NCBI GenBank assembly: GCA_021772835.1 | Contig: JAJFLE010000037.1 | Span: 1 to 64,000 of the forward strand | From: Mariprofundus sp. | GTDB lineage: Bacteria; Pseudomonadota; Zetaproteobacteria; Mariprofundales; Mariprofundaceae | Length of the DNA: 64,000 nucleotides | Reading direction: 5' to 3' | Program-made: the position numbers and the translations under genes | In this document: positions 7,885 through 17,587 of the stretch, piece by piece | How the letters are laid out: each line of letters opens with the position of its first letter | Position numbering within the stretch: the first letter of the stretch is position 1 | The notes under the pieces: model-generated | What the model was told of the DNA's origin: nothing | Database searches by the model: none | The model's input: the letters and a program-made list of their open reading frames with translations, nothing else

Positions 7885-9477
7885 ATCCACTTCTCAAGAT
7901 TATACACAATCCTTTTAATCATCCTGTTTTCTATTTCCGCACAAACGGCATTCGCCTCACAACAAATGGACCCTGCCCCTGTTGCCGATGGGTCAAACGG
8001 TAAGGTAATGCCGGAGCAATATACGCTAAGTCCAGCAAAGGGAATGATCATGCTGGATTATGAAGTGATCCCTGTTCCCGGGAATCAATCTCTTGATTTG
8101 CTTGGTTTTCACTATTTTCATCAATTGAATGACTGGCTATATCTGGGGCTTGGGCTTAGTGCGCCGTTGGTTCATGGTAATTATGGTGGTTTCATGGCTG
8201 CTGATGTGACAATCCATGCGCAACGTAAAATTTTTGGAAACTTGTTTGCCGATGCCGGTGCTGCTTTTGGGGGCGGCGGTGGCGGCTCCAGTATTGGGCA
8301 TAGCAAAGTATTATCCGGTACAGGTGGATTTATCAAAAGTTACGCAGGACTGGGTTATGATTTCCAAGGTTTCTCAGCCGGGGTGAATTACGCGCATTTT
8401 CGATTTATGAAGGGGCAAATAAATCATTCTCAACTGAATTTTTTTATTCAAAAGCCTGTTTCGTACGCAATCGGTTCTTATGCGTACTCAGGCAATCGCT
8501 TGTTGTCGATGGATCAGATAGAAAATGCCGATGGACTCTCCGAAAGCGAAGAAAATATATTAACATTTGATTTAAACAATATATTTCAGCTTAAGCCTCA
8601 GGCCAAGGTTAAGGACACCATTAACACGGTATCTCTACAATTTTCCCATTTTCTGACGGAGAACCAATATATGTTTATTGGCCTGGATGCAGGCTACAAT
8701 GGTCTGGCACTATATAATCAGGTTTTAGGCGGCATTGGCTATAGATTTTCAATTCTTCCTCGTGTTAATTTTTATAGCCAAATAGGTGTTGGCTCTGGAG
8801 GCTATGCCCCTTCAGTTATCGATACGGGTGCAGGATTGCTTGTTTATCCTAAGGTTTCGATTGAATACTTACTATACAATAACCTTGGACTGTCTTTATC
8901 GAGTGGCTACCTGTTTGCACCCAAGGGGACCTCTAAAAACTTCACCCTGGGTGCTGCTATGAACTATCACCTTGGCACCGATGAAGGTGACTCTCGTGGA
9001 CTCAGCGCTGCAAAGGAGCAGATATTTAGAGGGTTCCGTATGAATGTATTCCACCAGACTGAATTCAACGTTCGGGTTGGCGGAAAAAAGCATCAAAATA
9101 TAACCATGTTATCAACACAATTTGACTATATCCTGCATGATTATTGGTATTTCCCTGTTCAGGCGAGTGCTGCATACAATGATTTTTTAGGGTACCCTGG
9201 TTATGGAGAGCTATTAGCAGGCTTGGGCATCCAAAGTAAATTTTCTCCAACAAACCGGTTCCAAGGGTTTTTCCAAATATTAGTTGGCGCCAATGCAAAT
9301 GGCATCATATTAAAGCCATCCGTTGGCCTCAATTGTAGCCTGAGTGATCACTATGCTATCTATGGTCAAATTGGAAAAACGGTTCCACTTAATAAAGATA
9401 AAAGAGCCCCGGTTAACCTGCAATTAAATGCCTACAATATAGGTTTAGGTTTGACCTATCGTTTCTCGTTACTGTGA
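7885..9477 (+). CDS. Predicted outer-membrane beta-barrel protein, unknown substrate
   Basis: About 530 residues if started at ATC 7885; the first ATG is 7966 (503 residues). The frame before 7966 reads as a signal peptide: HFSR, then YTILLIILFSISAQTAFA with an AxA-type cleavage site. The rest is rich in alternating aromatic and polar residues with Gly and Asn, ends in LGLTYRFSLL, and has a Gly-rich segment near AAFGGGGGGSS. This fits a beta barrel with an aromatic C-terminal strand. I do not recognise the family. Codon use and base composition are visibly more AT-rich than the neighbours, which suggests transfer. It stands alone between prmA and tamB. Confidence 0.75.
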   Translation: MHFSRLYTILLIILFSISAQTAFASQQMDPAPVADGSNGKVMPEQYTLSPAKGMIMLDYEVIPVPGNQSLDLLGFHYFHQLNDWLYLGLGLSAPLVHGNYGGFMAADVTIHAQRKIFGNLFADAGAAFGGGGGGSSIGHSKVLSGTGGFIKSYAGLGYDFQGFSAGVNYAHFRFMKGQINHSQLNFFIQKPVSYAIGSYAYSGNRLLSMDQIENADGLSESEENILTFDLNNIFQLKPQAKVKDTINTVSLQFSHFLTENQYMFIGLDAGYNGLALYNQVLGGIGYRFSILPRVNFYSQIGVGSGGYAPSVIDTGAGLLVYPKVSIEYLLYNNLGLSLSSGYLFAPKGTSKNFTLGAAMNYHLGTDEGDSRGLSAAKEQIFRGFRMNVFHQTEFNVRVGGKKHQNITMLSTQFDYILHDYWYFPVQASAAYNDFLGYPGYGELLAGLGIQSKFSPTNRFQGFFQILVGANANGIILKPSVGLNCSLSDHYAIYGQIGKTVPLNKDKRAPVNLQLNAYNIGLGLTYRFSLL

Positions 9478-9563
9478 CACCCCTCTCAATGAAGAGCTGA
9501 CCGGAAAAAGCGAGAAGGTCATGGCTGCTACGCCGATACCGCATCAACCCGATCTGCTGGCTA

Positions 9564-12500
9564 CTACTCCTTGACCGCCTCGGCCGTCACTTTGGGAGAG
9601 CCGAACCACTGCTTGCTGTAACGCAGTCCTATGCGGGGGGCGAGATTGCTCGCCTGGCTGGCAAAAACAGAGAAACTTTTACTCAGCATGTACTCCAGCG
9701 TCAGCGCCGTCGTCGACTCCTTCGACACCGCCTGCTCAACCGTCACTGTCACCTTGTCGGATATCTTGCTGCCCGCGCGCACAAAACCACCGGACGAGTT
9801 ACTACCCACCTCAAAAATATCCAGCCCGGTCGTCTGTTTCACCTTGCCTTGCACCTCCTGCATCATGGTGCCCGGGCCGAGTAGGAACTCGGCAGCTGTC
9901 ATAACATCGCTCGCATTATCCTTGCCTAGCGTGGCCAGCGGCCTTCCCGTAGCAATGTAGGAGAAGATTTCCGAGTTGCTCATCGCCGGTGTCGAATAGA
10001 GCTGCGTGATCAACTGGTCAGCGGGACCGTCAACGGTAATGCCAGCGATAACATCACCAACCTTGCGGGCGGCCCGGATATGGACCGTCGGCCGCGCCGG
10101 GTCGCCTGAAAACACCGCATTGCTGCCGGGCTGGATATCGAGCTTAATACTGCGGTACTCGATTTTGCCGCTGGCAATCTCCAGCACACCGGTCAATTTC
10201 GGCTGCGTCAGACTGCCGCCCAGGTGCAGCTTTCCCTTTGGTTTCAGACTCATGCCGCGTCCGTAAATCTCGGCATCATCGCTGATCTTCAACGCTACAT
10301 CGATCTTCGACAATGGCGCTTTCTGCTTTTCCACTTCCCCGGCTGTTTCACGCTCCCAGAGCAAGTCGGAAGTCGGCATCGGGGCCGGTTCGGGAATCTC
10401 CAGCCGCATGTGCACCACTTCCAGGTCACCGGCAATCACACTGACATGTTGCGTTTCTGAAGCGCGGATAGTACCACTGACTGTCAACTGCTGGTCGGGC
10501 AGCTGCATCAGCGGAAAACGGGTGAAACGAATATCGGGGATAGTGCGTTGATCGACATCGACATCACCCTTGATACGCAATTCACCGTCACCGCCCTTCA
10601 GCATCAGATCGACTGTGGGTTTGCCCCTGGCCAGCTGAACCTGCATACCGCCCTTCATCTCCAGACCGAACTCGGGAACTCCCAGCGCATCAAAGTGGAT
10701 ACGCCCACCGCCCCGTACCGAATTCACACTCAACGGCATTTTCCAATTCAGTTCCAGGTTGCCGCTACCGTCAAACGGGTCAATGCGCGGCATCAACGGC
10801 TGCAGATCAGAGAGACGGGCGAACGTTGCAACCAGCCTGCCTGCGCCATCGCGCCGCTCAGGCAGGGTCATTTTCCACGGGTCGACACTGAACAGCAGTC
10901 CGTAACTGCCGTCGCTTTCGATAACCCCTCCTGCAGGCGCTGCAGCATGCAGCTTCCAGGTCAGTCGCTGGTTGCGAAAAGCACTGTCCATTGTGACATC
11001 ACTGAGCACCAGTTCTTTGCCTGCCTCACCGGCAAACATGGCATGCCTCAGTTTCAGCTCGGGCGCATTCAACTTCAGCATCAGTTGTGGCGCCTTTGCT
11101 TTACCATCTAACCTGACGGACAGGTTTACGCGACCGCCAAGACGGTAAGGCAACGACTTTAGCCACGGCTCTGTACCCGAAAGACGCAAGTCGGAGACAT
11201 TCAATCGCGCCATCACCTGCTCACCACTGAGACTGAATTCACAAACCGACTCAGCTCCCATCAGCAGCAGCGGCGCTTTTGCAAGTTGGATTCCCTTGCC
11301 ATCACGCGTGAATGCCAGCTCTTGTGCCTCCAGCAAGGTGACCCCGTCGTAGGCGAGCTGCATGCCACTGAGCTTAGCTGCATATAACCCGGCGGCGGCG
11401 ATTCCGGCTTTGCCTGACGTTTTAAGCTGCAACCGTCCCTGCGTGGCCAGCGAAAAGTCGAGTTTTTCACCTTTCAATGCAGCCCTGCCATCGAGTCGTT
11501 CTATTTCGCGATTCCCATCCACAGCCAGGCCTGACATCACCAGCTTGAGTGTGCCGAGATTCCCTCGTTGACGAGCGGTAATATCCACACGACTGAGGCT
11601 GATGTTATCCAGCGTCAACGATTGCGCCGTAACCGTGATGTCGGCCTGTGGCTGTTTATATGCTCCCGCCAACCCAATGTCGGCGCGCACACTACCTGCT
11701 GCACCTGCCATGCCGCCCAGCCTCATGACCGGTCCGATATCCGCACCGCTCAACTTGCCGGTCAGATTGAATGCTTTTGTATCCCCCTTACCTTTGGCGG
11801 TCAGACTTAACCCCAGCGCCTGCACATCGGCGCGCCTGAGTAGCCAGTGTTCGGCATCGCCTTCGCCATCAAGCTTGAGTCTCGCCACCACCCCGGCCAG
11901 TTCACCCTTGTCGATATCTCCGTTTAATTTCCACTGGCCGCTTTTCAGCTGCCAGTTACCAGCCAGTTGTCCATCCAGCCGACCGGGTGCATCGTTCAAT
12001 GGCGACAGCCACTGCTTTAACACCAGTGTCGCGGCCAATGTTTCACTTTCATGGTGTAACTCAAGCCTGAAACCATGCCCGACCTCTTCAGCTACAGTCG
12101 ACAACCTGCCGTCCGCCCAGCTGCCACTGATATCAAGCGGCAACAGCCGGTTTAGCATACCGCTCCGGGCTTTGCCGTCGATCTTCCACGCGACCCGAGC
12201 CGATTCTATGCCTGCGCTGGCCTGCCATGTGCCGTCAAATCCAGCCGTGTCGCTGGTGAGTTTCAGCTTACCTGTCGCATTCACTTCGTCGCCATGGCGT
12301 TGCCAACCGGCTTCAACAAGTGCCGACTTGTCTGCGAGAATCGCCTCTATGCGCGCCTCACCCGCCTGCAGTTGTTGGCCTGTAAGCGCCAGCTTGAGAT
12401 CCCCCTTGTTTTTGCTACGCAGCAGGCCATCCACCTGCCAGCTGGAGAGGGTGCCTGCCAGCATGACTTCCGCCACGGCATCAGGGTCAACAATATGCGC

Positions 12501-13001
12501 CCTCAGCCTGCCAGTCAGAGCCCCGTCAACACGCAGATCATCGGCCCTGATATCATCGAGCGCAAACGTAGTCCCATCCGGCTGTTCAATGGCTAAAGCA
12601 GCAAGCCTGAACGCATGCAGGCGCACGGCTGGAAACTGCAGATCTGCGGCAGGTTGAGTCTCGCTTGCCGGAACCGTTTCTGACAGCCGCACCTGCACCG
12701 ATTCGGCCTCCAGCACTGTCACATTCAACTCCATAAACAGCAGCTGTAGCGGCGACCAGATCAAATGGACGGCAGTTGCCGTCACCTGGGTTGCATGATT
12801 TTTAAACAGTACACTTTCGGCGCTAAGCTCGCGCAGCGGATGCCCCTGCAATCCACGAATCTCAACCATGCCGTCGGAGGCAGTGCTCACCGTATCAGTC
12901 AGCCACTGCCGGCCGCTGTCACTACCCAGCCAAAACCAGAGACCGGCAACCGTAATAACAGGCGCGGCAAGAGCGGCGATAGCGATATGACGTAATTTCA
13001 C
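9564..13001 (-). CDS. tamB: Translocation and assembly module inner-membrane component TamB
   Basis: 1145 residues, GTG start at 13001 overlapping the tamA stop (GTGA). It has an N-terminal signal anchor (IAIAALAAPVITVAGLWFWLG), then a very long repetitive beta-rich region typical of AsmA/TamB bridge proteins, and the C-terminal TamB (DUF490) domain with IFSYIATGRPLATLG and ending in GLRYSKQWFG. TamB spans the periplasm, works with TamA in outer-membrane protein insertion and is implicated in phospholipid movement to the outer membrane. The long open frame on the opposite strand (11602-12657) is a shadow. Confidence 0.96.
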   Translation of the reverse strand: MKLRHIAIAALAAPVITVAGLWFWLGSDSGRQWLTDTVSTASDGMVEIRGLQGHPLRELSAESVLFKNHATQVTATAVHLIWSPLQLLFMELNVTVLEAESVQVRLSETVPASETQPAADLQFPAVRLHAFRLAALAIEQPDGTTFALDDIRADDLRVDGALTGRLRAHIVDPDAVAEVMLAGTLSSWQVDGLLRSKNKGDLKLALTGQQLQAGEARIEAILADKSALVEAGWQRHGDEVNATGKLKLTSDTAGFDGTWQASAGIESARVAWKIDGKARSGMLNRLLPLDISGSWADGRLSTVAEEVGHGFRLELHHESETLAATLVLKQWLSPLNDAPGRLDGQLAGNWQLKSGQWKLNGDIDKGELAGVVARLKLDGEGDAEHWLLRRADVQALGLSLTAKGKGDTKAFNLTGKLSGADIGPVMRLGGMAGAAGSVRADIGLAGAYKQPQADITVTAQSLTLDNISLSRVDITARQRGNLGTLKLVMSGLAVDGNREIERLDGRAALKGEKLDFSLATQGRLQLKTSGKAGIAAAGLYAAKLSGMQLAYDGVTLLEAQELAFTRDGKGIQLAKAPLLLMGAESVCEFSLSGEQVMARLNVSDLRLSGTEPWLKSLPYRLGGRVNLSVRLDGKAKAPQLMLKLNAPELKLRHAMFAGEAGKELVLSDVTMDSAFRNQRLTWKLHAAAPAGGVIESDGSYGLLFSVDPWKMTLPERRDGAGRLVATFARLSDLQPLMPRIDPFDGSGNLELNWKMPLSVNSVRGGGRIHFDALGVPEFGLEMKGGMQVQLARGKPTVDLMLKGGDGELRIKGDVDVDQRTIPDIRFTRFPLMQLPDQQLTVSGTIRASETQHVSVIAGDLEVVHMRLEIPEPAPMPTSDLLWERETAGEVEKQKAPLSKIDVALKISDDAEIYGRGMSLKPKGKLHLGGSLTQPKLTGVLEIASGKIEYRSIKLDIQPGSNAVFSGDPARPTVHIRAARKVGDVIAGITVDGPADQLITQLYSTPAMSNSEIFSYIATGRPLATLGKDNASDVMTAAEFLLGPGTMMQEVQGKVKQTTGLDIFEVGSNSSGGFVRAGSKISDKVTVTVEQAVSKESTTALTLEYMLSKSFSVFASQASNLAPRIGLRYSKQWFGSPKVTAEAVKE

Positions 13002-14692
13002 AGCACATCTCCGAGGGTGATATAGAACTGGAAGTGGGCATCCTGCGGTTTACGTTTGAGCGGAAAAGCCAGATCAAGGCGCAAAGGCCCTGCCGGAGTA
13101 TGAACAATAGCACCGATGCCGGCTGACCAGACCACCGGCGCAGTGGTGCCTATTGCCTGCCACACTTTCGCCACATCGCCGAACAAAACCGGCGAAAAGA
13201 GATCGTCATCAGGCATAAAAACAAGATCCAGCCCGCCGTAGGTTTTCATCAGGCCACCGGTGGCCAGCCCGTCAATGCCGACCGGCCCCAGTGAGTCAAG
13301 CGCATAACCGCGCACGCTGGTCGCGCCACCGGCAAACTGGCGGTAAGTCTTGGGCACCGTGCCCTGCAGGTTCAATGTGCGGCCGTAACCCAGGCGCGGT
13401 GAAATCAGCAGCCAGTCTAGCGGTTGCTGATACAGTCGCCCTCTTGCATCAAAGACCGGCCACAACCCCGGACTTCCCATGCGCATCGGCAGATCAAGGC
13501 CGACATCAAGCTTCCAGCCGCTGGTCGGAAGCTTGATGCCACGGGTACGCTGAAGATGAATGTCGGCACGCGGGCCTAAGGTCAACAGACGGAGACCGGC
13601 CTCACGAACTTGCTCCGCATGCAGGGTCAGGCGCAGGTAGTCATCACGGCCAAAATACCACTGCCAGAACGGACCGCCACTGACCGCATCGTAACGGCGA
13701 CCATCACTATCGACTCGGTTGTAATCCGCACTGATACCCACCTGCTGATCCGCGTCCGGCCATACCGGTCTGAGCAGCGTTGCACCGATACCGGAATTGG
13801 TGCGCGATGCCGCGCCGCGCAGGCTGTATTCAAGCAGGCCGCCAAGCAGACTGCGATCGACCCAACCCATGCCAAGGCCGATGCCGGAATCGGTCGAGAA
13901 GCCTGCATCAGCCGTCAGCTTGCGCCAGGCAGATTCAGTCAGGGTGATGCGCACAGGCACCTGATCGCCTTCCGCCTTTTCCAGCTCAGGTACGATAATC
14001 GCGTGTTGGTAACGGGAGTCTGCAGCGATGCGAAGCATTGCATCCTGCAACCGTTTTTGTGTGAGCACCTGACCCGACTGCAACCGGCTGAGTTTCATCG
14101 CCAGTTCGCTGTCGTACTGGCGTGCTCCTTCAATATGTATCTCTGAAATATTGAACAACGGCCCGAGCTCGACCTGCCAGGTCACATCCACTTGTTGACT
14201 CTGGTGGTCTGGTTTCACTACCGCGCGGATGTAGCGGGCTTGCAAATAACCGGCATCGCGCCAGCTCCAGAGCAGGCGCGCTTTAGCGCTATCATAACTT
14301 TCGCTGCGAAAAGCATCATTGGCATGGAGAAGTTTAAGCGACGGGGAAGTGAGGGGCGGCAAGATCTCAATATGGCGGACACGCCACAATGCTCCGGCCT
14401 TGACCTGCCAGCGTGCCTGCCCTTCAATGTACTGAGGCACGACTTCGGCATCAAGATAACCCTCACTGCGCAACCAGTTGCGCAGCAGTTCGGCATCATG
14501 GCCGGCCATGTAGCGCACCACGCCGCTGCCCGCATCCGGACGCAGGCGCAACGTATCCATCTTCTTGAGCAGCACTTCGGGAACAGCGACCGGCGAGTCA
14601 ACAATACGCGCGGCATCATCGGCCAGAGCTACGAATGAAAACAGGCATACCACTGTCAACAGCGTCATGCGCAGCAGGCAGACAACATGCAT
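12998..14692 (-). CDS. tamA: Outer-membrane assembly factor TamA (Omp85 family)
   Basis: About 564 residues from the ATG at 14692, which gives a compact signal peptide (MHVVCLLR, then MTLLTVVCLFSFVALA). In-frame ATGs at 14722, 14728 and 14752 would add residues before it, and 14668 would shorten it. POTRA domains occupy about residues 25-265, followed by the Omp85 barrel with FAGGATSVRGYALDSLGP (the VRGY motif of the L6 loop) and the last strand FQFYITLGDVL. TamA is the outer-membrane partner of TamB, encoded directly downstream with a 4-base overlap. Confidence 0.95.
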   Translation of the reverse strand: MHVVCLLRMTLLTVVCLFSFVALADDAARIVDSPVAVPEVLLKKMDTLRLRPDAGSGVVRYMAGHDAELLRNWLRSEGYLDAEVVPQYIEGQARWQVKAGALWRVRHIEILPPLTSPSLKLLHANDAFRSESYDSAKARLLWSWRDAGYLQARYIRAVVKPDHQSQQVDVTWQVELGPLFNISEIHIEGARQYDSELAMKLSRLQSGQVLTQKRLQDAMLRIAADSRYQHAIIVPELEKAEGDQVPVRITLTESAWRKLTADAGFSTDSGIGLGMGWVDRSLLGGLLEYSLRGAASRTNSGIGATLLRPVWPDADQQVGISADYNRVDSDGRRYDAVSGGPFWQWYFGRDDYLRLTLHAEQVREAGLRLLTLGPRADIHLQRTRGIKLPTSGWKLDVGLDLPMRMGSPGLWPVFDARGRLYQQPLDWLLISPRLGYGRTLNLQGTVPKTYRQFAGGATSVRGYALDSLGPVGIDGLATGGLMKTYGGLDLVFMPDDDLFSPVLFGDVAKVWQAIGTTAPVVWSAGIGAIVHTPAGPLRLDLAFPLKRKPQDAHFQFYITLGDVL

Positions 14693-14807
14693 ATCACACC
14701 ATTGGGGTAAAAAACATCTCATATTCATAGCAAGGCAAACATCTTCCGGCAATTCTGAGCGGAATTCAATAGTGTGTCATACCCGGAAAAAAATGCAGGC
14801 GGTGTAA

Positions 14808-16199
14808 TTATTTACCTTGCAGAGTGGCCATTCCCGTCTTCAGACGCTTCATCGTTTCAGCCTTGCCTAACAGGCCAAGCGTAAGGTCGATTGGCGGAGA
14901 AACCGGGCCGCCGGCGACCATAATACGGATCGGTTGAGCCAGCTTGCCCATATTCACGCCTTCGGCTTCGCAAATCGAAGCTATCAGTGCATGCGCCGCT
15001 TCCCCAGAAAAATCAGCCATGGCATCAACACGTGCGATGAACGTTTCCAGCAATGCCCAGGTCGTATCTTTGATATGCTTTTGAACGGCCTTTCCATCAT
15101 ATTCAGTGGGCGCCGCATAAAAAAATCGTGCGCCCTCTGCCAGATCAACAAGGCTTTTTGAGCGCTCCTGCAGTGAGACAATCACAGGCTCCAAATCCGG
15201 GCCCGAAGTTGTATCAAGCGCCAGCAGACGGGCAACTTCTGCCACCAGATCTGCGGCTTTTGCTTCGCGCAGATAATGGCCATTGAGCCAGTCCAGTTTC
15301 TGTTGGTCGAAACGGGCAGGTGCCTTACCGACCTGTGCCAGATCAAATCGCTCAATCAGCTGTTCACGAGAGAAAATTTCTTCATCCCCGTGCGACCAAC
15401 CAAGACGGGCCAAATAATTGACCAGAGCATGCGGCAAACAGCCCAACTCACGATATTCGGTAATCGCCACCGAGCCATGACGCTTGGACATCTTGGCACC
15501 GTCAGGGCCATGAATCAGCGGAATATGGGCAAACTGCGGGATCGGCAGACCCAGCGCCTGGTAGAGTTGAATCTGGCGCGGGGTATTGTTCAAATGATCG
15601 GAACCACGCACAACATGGGTGATGCCCATCGCCGCATCATCGGCAACCACCGCCAGGTTATAGGTAGGGGTACCATCGGTGCGCAGCAGAATCAGGTCGT
15701 CAAGTTCGACGTTCGGAAAACTGACCATGCCCAGGACTATATCGTTAACGATGGTTTCGCCTTCGTCAGGTGAGCGAAAACGTACCACATGCGGAGCGCC
15801 TTGCGGACGATCAGAACGATGCCGACAACGCCCATCATACATTGCCTTTTTACCGGCAGCGCGCTGCGCCTCGCGCATCTCGTCCAGCTCATCTTTTGAG
15901 CAGTAGCAACGATAGGCGTGCCCCTCCTCAATCAGCTGTTCAACCGCAATGACATGTTCAGCCTGCCGCGAGGCCTGAAAAACCGGTTCACCGTCCCAGT
16001 CCAGCCCCAGCCATGACAGACCATCGAGAATCACCTGGGTCGCTTCGTCGGTAGAGCGCTCACGGTCGGTATCTTCGATACGCAGCAAAAAATCACCGCC
16101 GAAATGGCGGGCATAGAGCCAGGCAAACAGTGCGGTGCGTGCACCACCAATATGTAACATGCCAGTTGGTGATGGGGCAAAACGGGTACGAACAGTCAT
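14808..16199 (-). CDS. gltX: Glutamate-tRNA ligase
   Basis: 463 residues, normal for bacterial GluRS. The class I HIGH-type motif SPTGMLHIGGAR lies at the N-terminus and the KMSKS loop as KMSKRHGS near residue 240. A zinc-binding set CYC ... CRH is visible at about residues 98-126. The C-terminal anticodon-binding helices end at LKTGMATLQGK. It charges tRNA-Glu with glutamate in the cytoplasm, which also feeds the tetrapyrrole pathway used by the B12 region. It lies about 115 bases upstream of tamA on the same strand. Confidence 0.97.
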   Translation of the reverse strand: MTVRTRFAPSPTGMLHIGGARTALFAWLYARHFGGDFLLRIEDTDRERSTDEATQVILDGLSWLGLDWDGEPVFQASRQAEHVIAVEQLIEEGHAYRCYCSKDELDEMREAQRAAGKKAMYDGRCRHRSDRPQGAPHVVRFRSPDEGETIVNDIVLGMVSFPNVELDDLILLRTDGTPTYNLAVVADDAAMGITHVVRGSDHLNNTPRQIQLYQALGLPIPQFAHIPLIHGPDGAKMSKRHGSVAITEYRELGCLPHALVNYLARLGWSHGDEEIFSREQLIERFDLAQVGKAPARFDQQKLDWLNGHYLREAKAADLVAEVARLLALDTTSGPDLEPVIVSLQERSKSLVDLAEGARFFYAAPTEYDGKAVQKHIKDTTWALLETFIARVDAMADFSGEAAHALIASICEAEGVNMGKLAQPIRIMVAGGPVSPPIDLTLGLLGKAETMKRLKTGMATLQGK

Positions 16200-16336
16200 G
16201 GTTTCTCCTTAATACTTCCAAAAACGGCGGCGCAGCCTAACCGGAACGCTCACAGATATGTAGGGGCTGACATCAAATTTGCCAGAGAAAAAGTCACCAT
16301 GTTACGTTTGGGCATCAGCAGCGAGGAGAACAGCAC

Positions 16337-16450
16337 ATGAATACTAAACAGCACGATCAGCGGAACCCGTTAAAACGTTACCTGGGCATTGCCTTGTTTC
16401 TAGTCGGATTTCTCATGCTCGGCATGGCTGTTTCCGGCTATTTTAAATAA
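16337..16450 (+). CDS. Very small single-pass membrane protein
   Basis: A 37-codon frame with a good start: ATG at 16337 preceded by GAGGAGAAC at 16323-16331. The product has a polar, basic N-terminus (about 15 residues, NPLKRY) followed by one hydrophobic helix (GIALFLVGFLMLGMAVSG) and ends YFK. The shape, start context and length fit a real small membrane protein. Function unknown. It is on the plus strand between gltX and cmoM, both on the minus strand, so it has its own promoter or is spurious. Confidence 0.55.
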   Translation: MNTKQHDQRNPLKRYLGIALFLVGFLMLGMAVSGYFK

Positions 16451-16477
16451 GAACGTTAAAGCAACCAAACAGCAACT

Positions 16478-17263
16478 CTAACCACCTTTTTGTGCAATCA
16501 GGTGCAGATAACGACCCATGTGCAGATATGGCTCTTGCCGCGCATACTTCATTTCAATGCGCACCACCTCTTCGGTTGGCCTTGCCTCGCGCATCTTTCG
16601 ATCCATATAATCATAGACCACACGCACTCCGGCACGACTGAGCAGGTCAAGCTGCCACTGCTGCAACCAGCCTTGCACCTGCTCCAGTGTTAACGGATTG
16701 TACGGGGTTAAACCACCTTCTTCTCCCTGCAGGTTATCGCTCTCGGCCTTGCGCCAGTTGCCGCGGATCAGATTACGAAACACCAGCGCATCACGATTAT
16801 AAAACATCAGGGAAAGATTCCCTGCCGGTCGAATCAGTGTAAGCAGATGCTCCAGCGTCTGTTTCGGCTCGGCAAGCCACTCCAGCACCGCATGGAACAA
16901 CACCAGATCAAACCGCCCTAAATCTTCGCCATGCAAATCCTGCACAGACGCATGAATCAACCTCACCTCAGTATCCGGTAACTGCCTTGCAAACAAAACA
17001 CGAGTCTCTTCCACCATCTTTTCAGACAGATCGGAAAGCACCACCTCATGCCCCAGCTCTGCCAGCTTTAATCCCATCTGCCCCAGCCCACAGCCAGCAT
17101 CGAGAATGCGCAGCGTTTTACCTGCAGTCAGCTGCGGCAAGGTCTGTAACAGATGTTCCCAGACAATGGCCAGGCGCACTTCACCCTTGGCACTGCCATA
17201 GATGTTGCGCGCAAATCGCGTGGTTAAATCATCAAAATTTCGATCGGACTGAATCAAAGCCAT
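16478..17263 (-). CDS. cmoM: tRNA 5-carboxymethoxyuridine methyltransferase CmoM
   Basis: 261 residues. It methylates cmo5U at position 34 of tRNA to mcmo5U using S-adenosylmethionine. The start DRNFDDLTTRFARNIYGSAKG is near-identical in pattern to Escherichia coli CmoM (SmtA). Motif I reads LRILDAGCGLGQMG, and FHAVLEWLAEPKQ, LSLMFYN, GVRVVYDYM and QEPYLHMGRYLHL follow in family order. The length matches. It is separated by only 27 bases from the convergent small gene at 16337-16450. Confidence 0.93.
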   Translation of the reverse strand: MALIQSDRNFDDLTTRFARNIYGSAKGEVRLAIVWEHLLQTLPQLTAGKTLRILDAGCGLGQMGLKLAELGHEVVLSDLSEKMVEETRVLFARQLPDTEVRLIHASVQDLHGEDLGRFDLVLFHAVLEWLAEPKQTLEHLLTLIRPAGNLSLMFYNRDALVFRNLIRGNWRKAESDNLQGEEGGLTPYNPLTLEQVQGWLQQWQLDLLSRAGVRVVYDYMDRKMREARPTEEVVRIEMKYARQEPYLHMGRYLHLIAQKGG

Positions 17264-17403
17264 TCCTCTTCACTGAGACTTCCATCTCGCGCACACCCTA
17301 CGTTGTCTCCTATATCGGGGATAGCGGAGTTATCAACCATGGTCTATAAGGTATCTACATCAGGAATATTTATATTTATTTATGGACGAATCAGGGGGCA
17401 CCA

Positions 17404-17559
17404 ATGGGTGCAAATAAAAAAAATACTGCTGACAGTGGCGACACGTGGAAACGCAATCCCATGCCTGGCGACGTTGGCGATGTCAGAGGCCCCAGCTTTC
17501 TGATGATCACTTTGATTATCTGCACCATTGGCTTATTGCTTGCAATCGATTTCATCTGA
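17404..17559 (+). CDS. Small single-pass membrane protein
   Basis: A 51-codon frame: ATG at 17404 with AGGGGG at 17392-17397 upstream. The first 30 residues are polar (KKNTADSGDTWKRNPMPGD) and the last 20 form one membrane helix (FLMITLIICTIGLLLAIDFI) right before the stop, a tail-anchor-like layout. The family is not recognised. A perfect 18-bp hairpin follows at 17588-17629, which supports a real transcription unit. The gene lies between divergent cmoM and convergent ilvE. Confidence 0.6.
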   Translation: MGANKKNTADSGDTWKRNPMPGDVGDVRGPSFLMITLIICTIGLLLAIDFI

Positions 17560-17587
17560 GAAAGGCCCGACTTTATCGGGTATTTCT

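Noticed and set aside
11602-12657. Long plus-strand open frame of 351 codons opposite tamB
   Set aside because: It mirrors tamB codons, is Ser/Pro/Ala-rich without domain signal, has no ribosome binding site, and tamB is certain.
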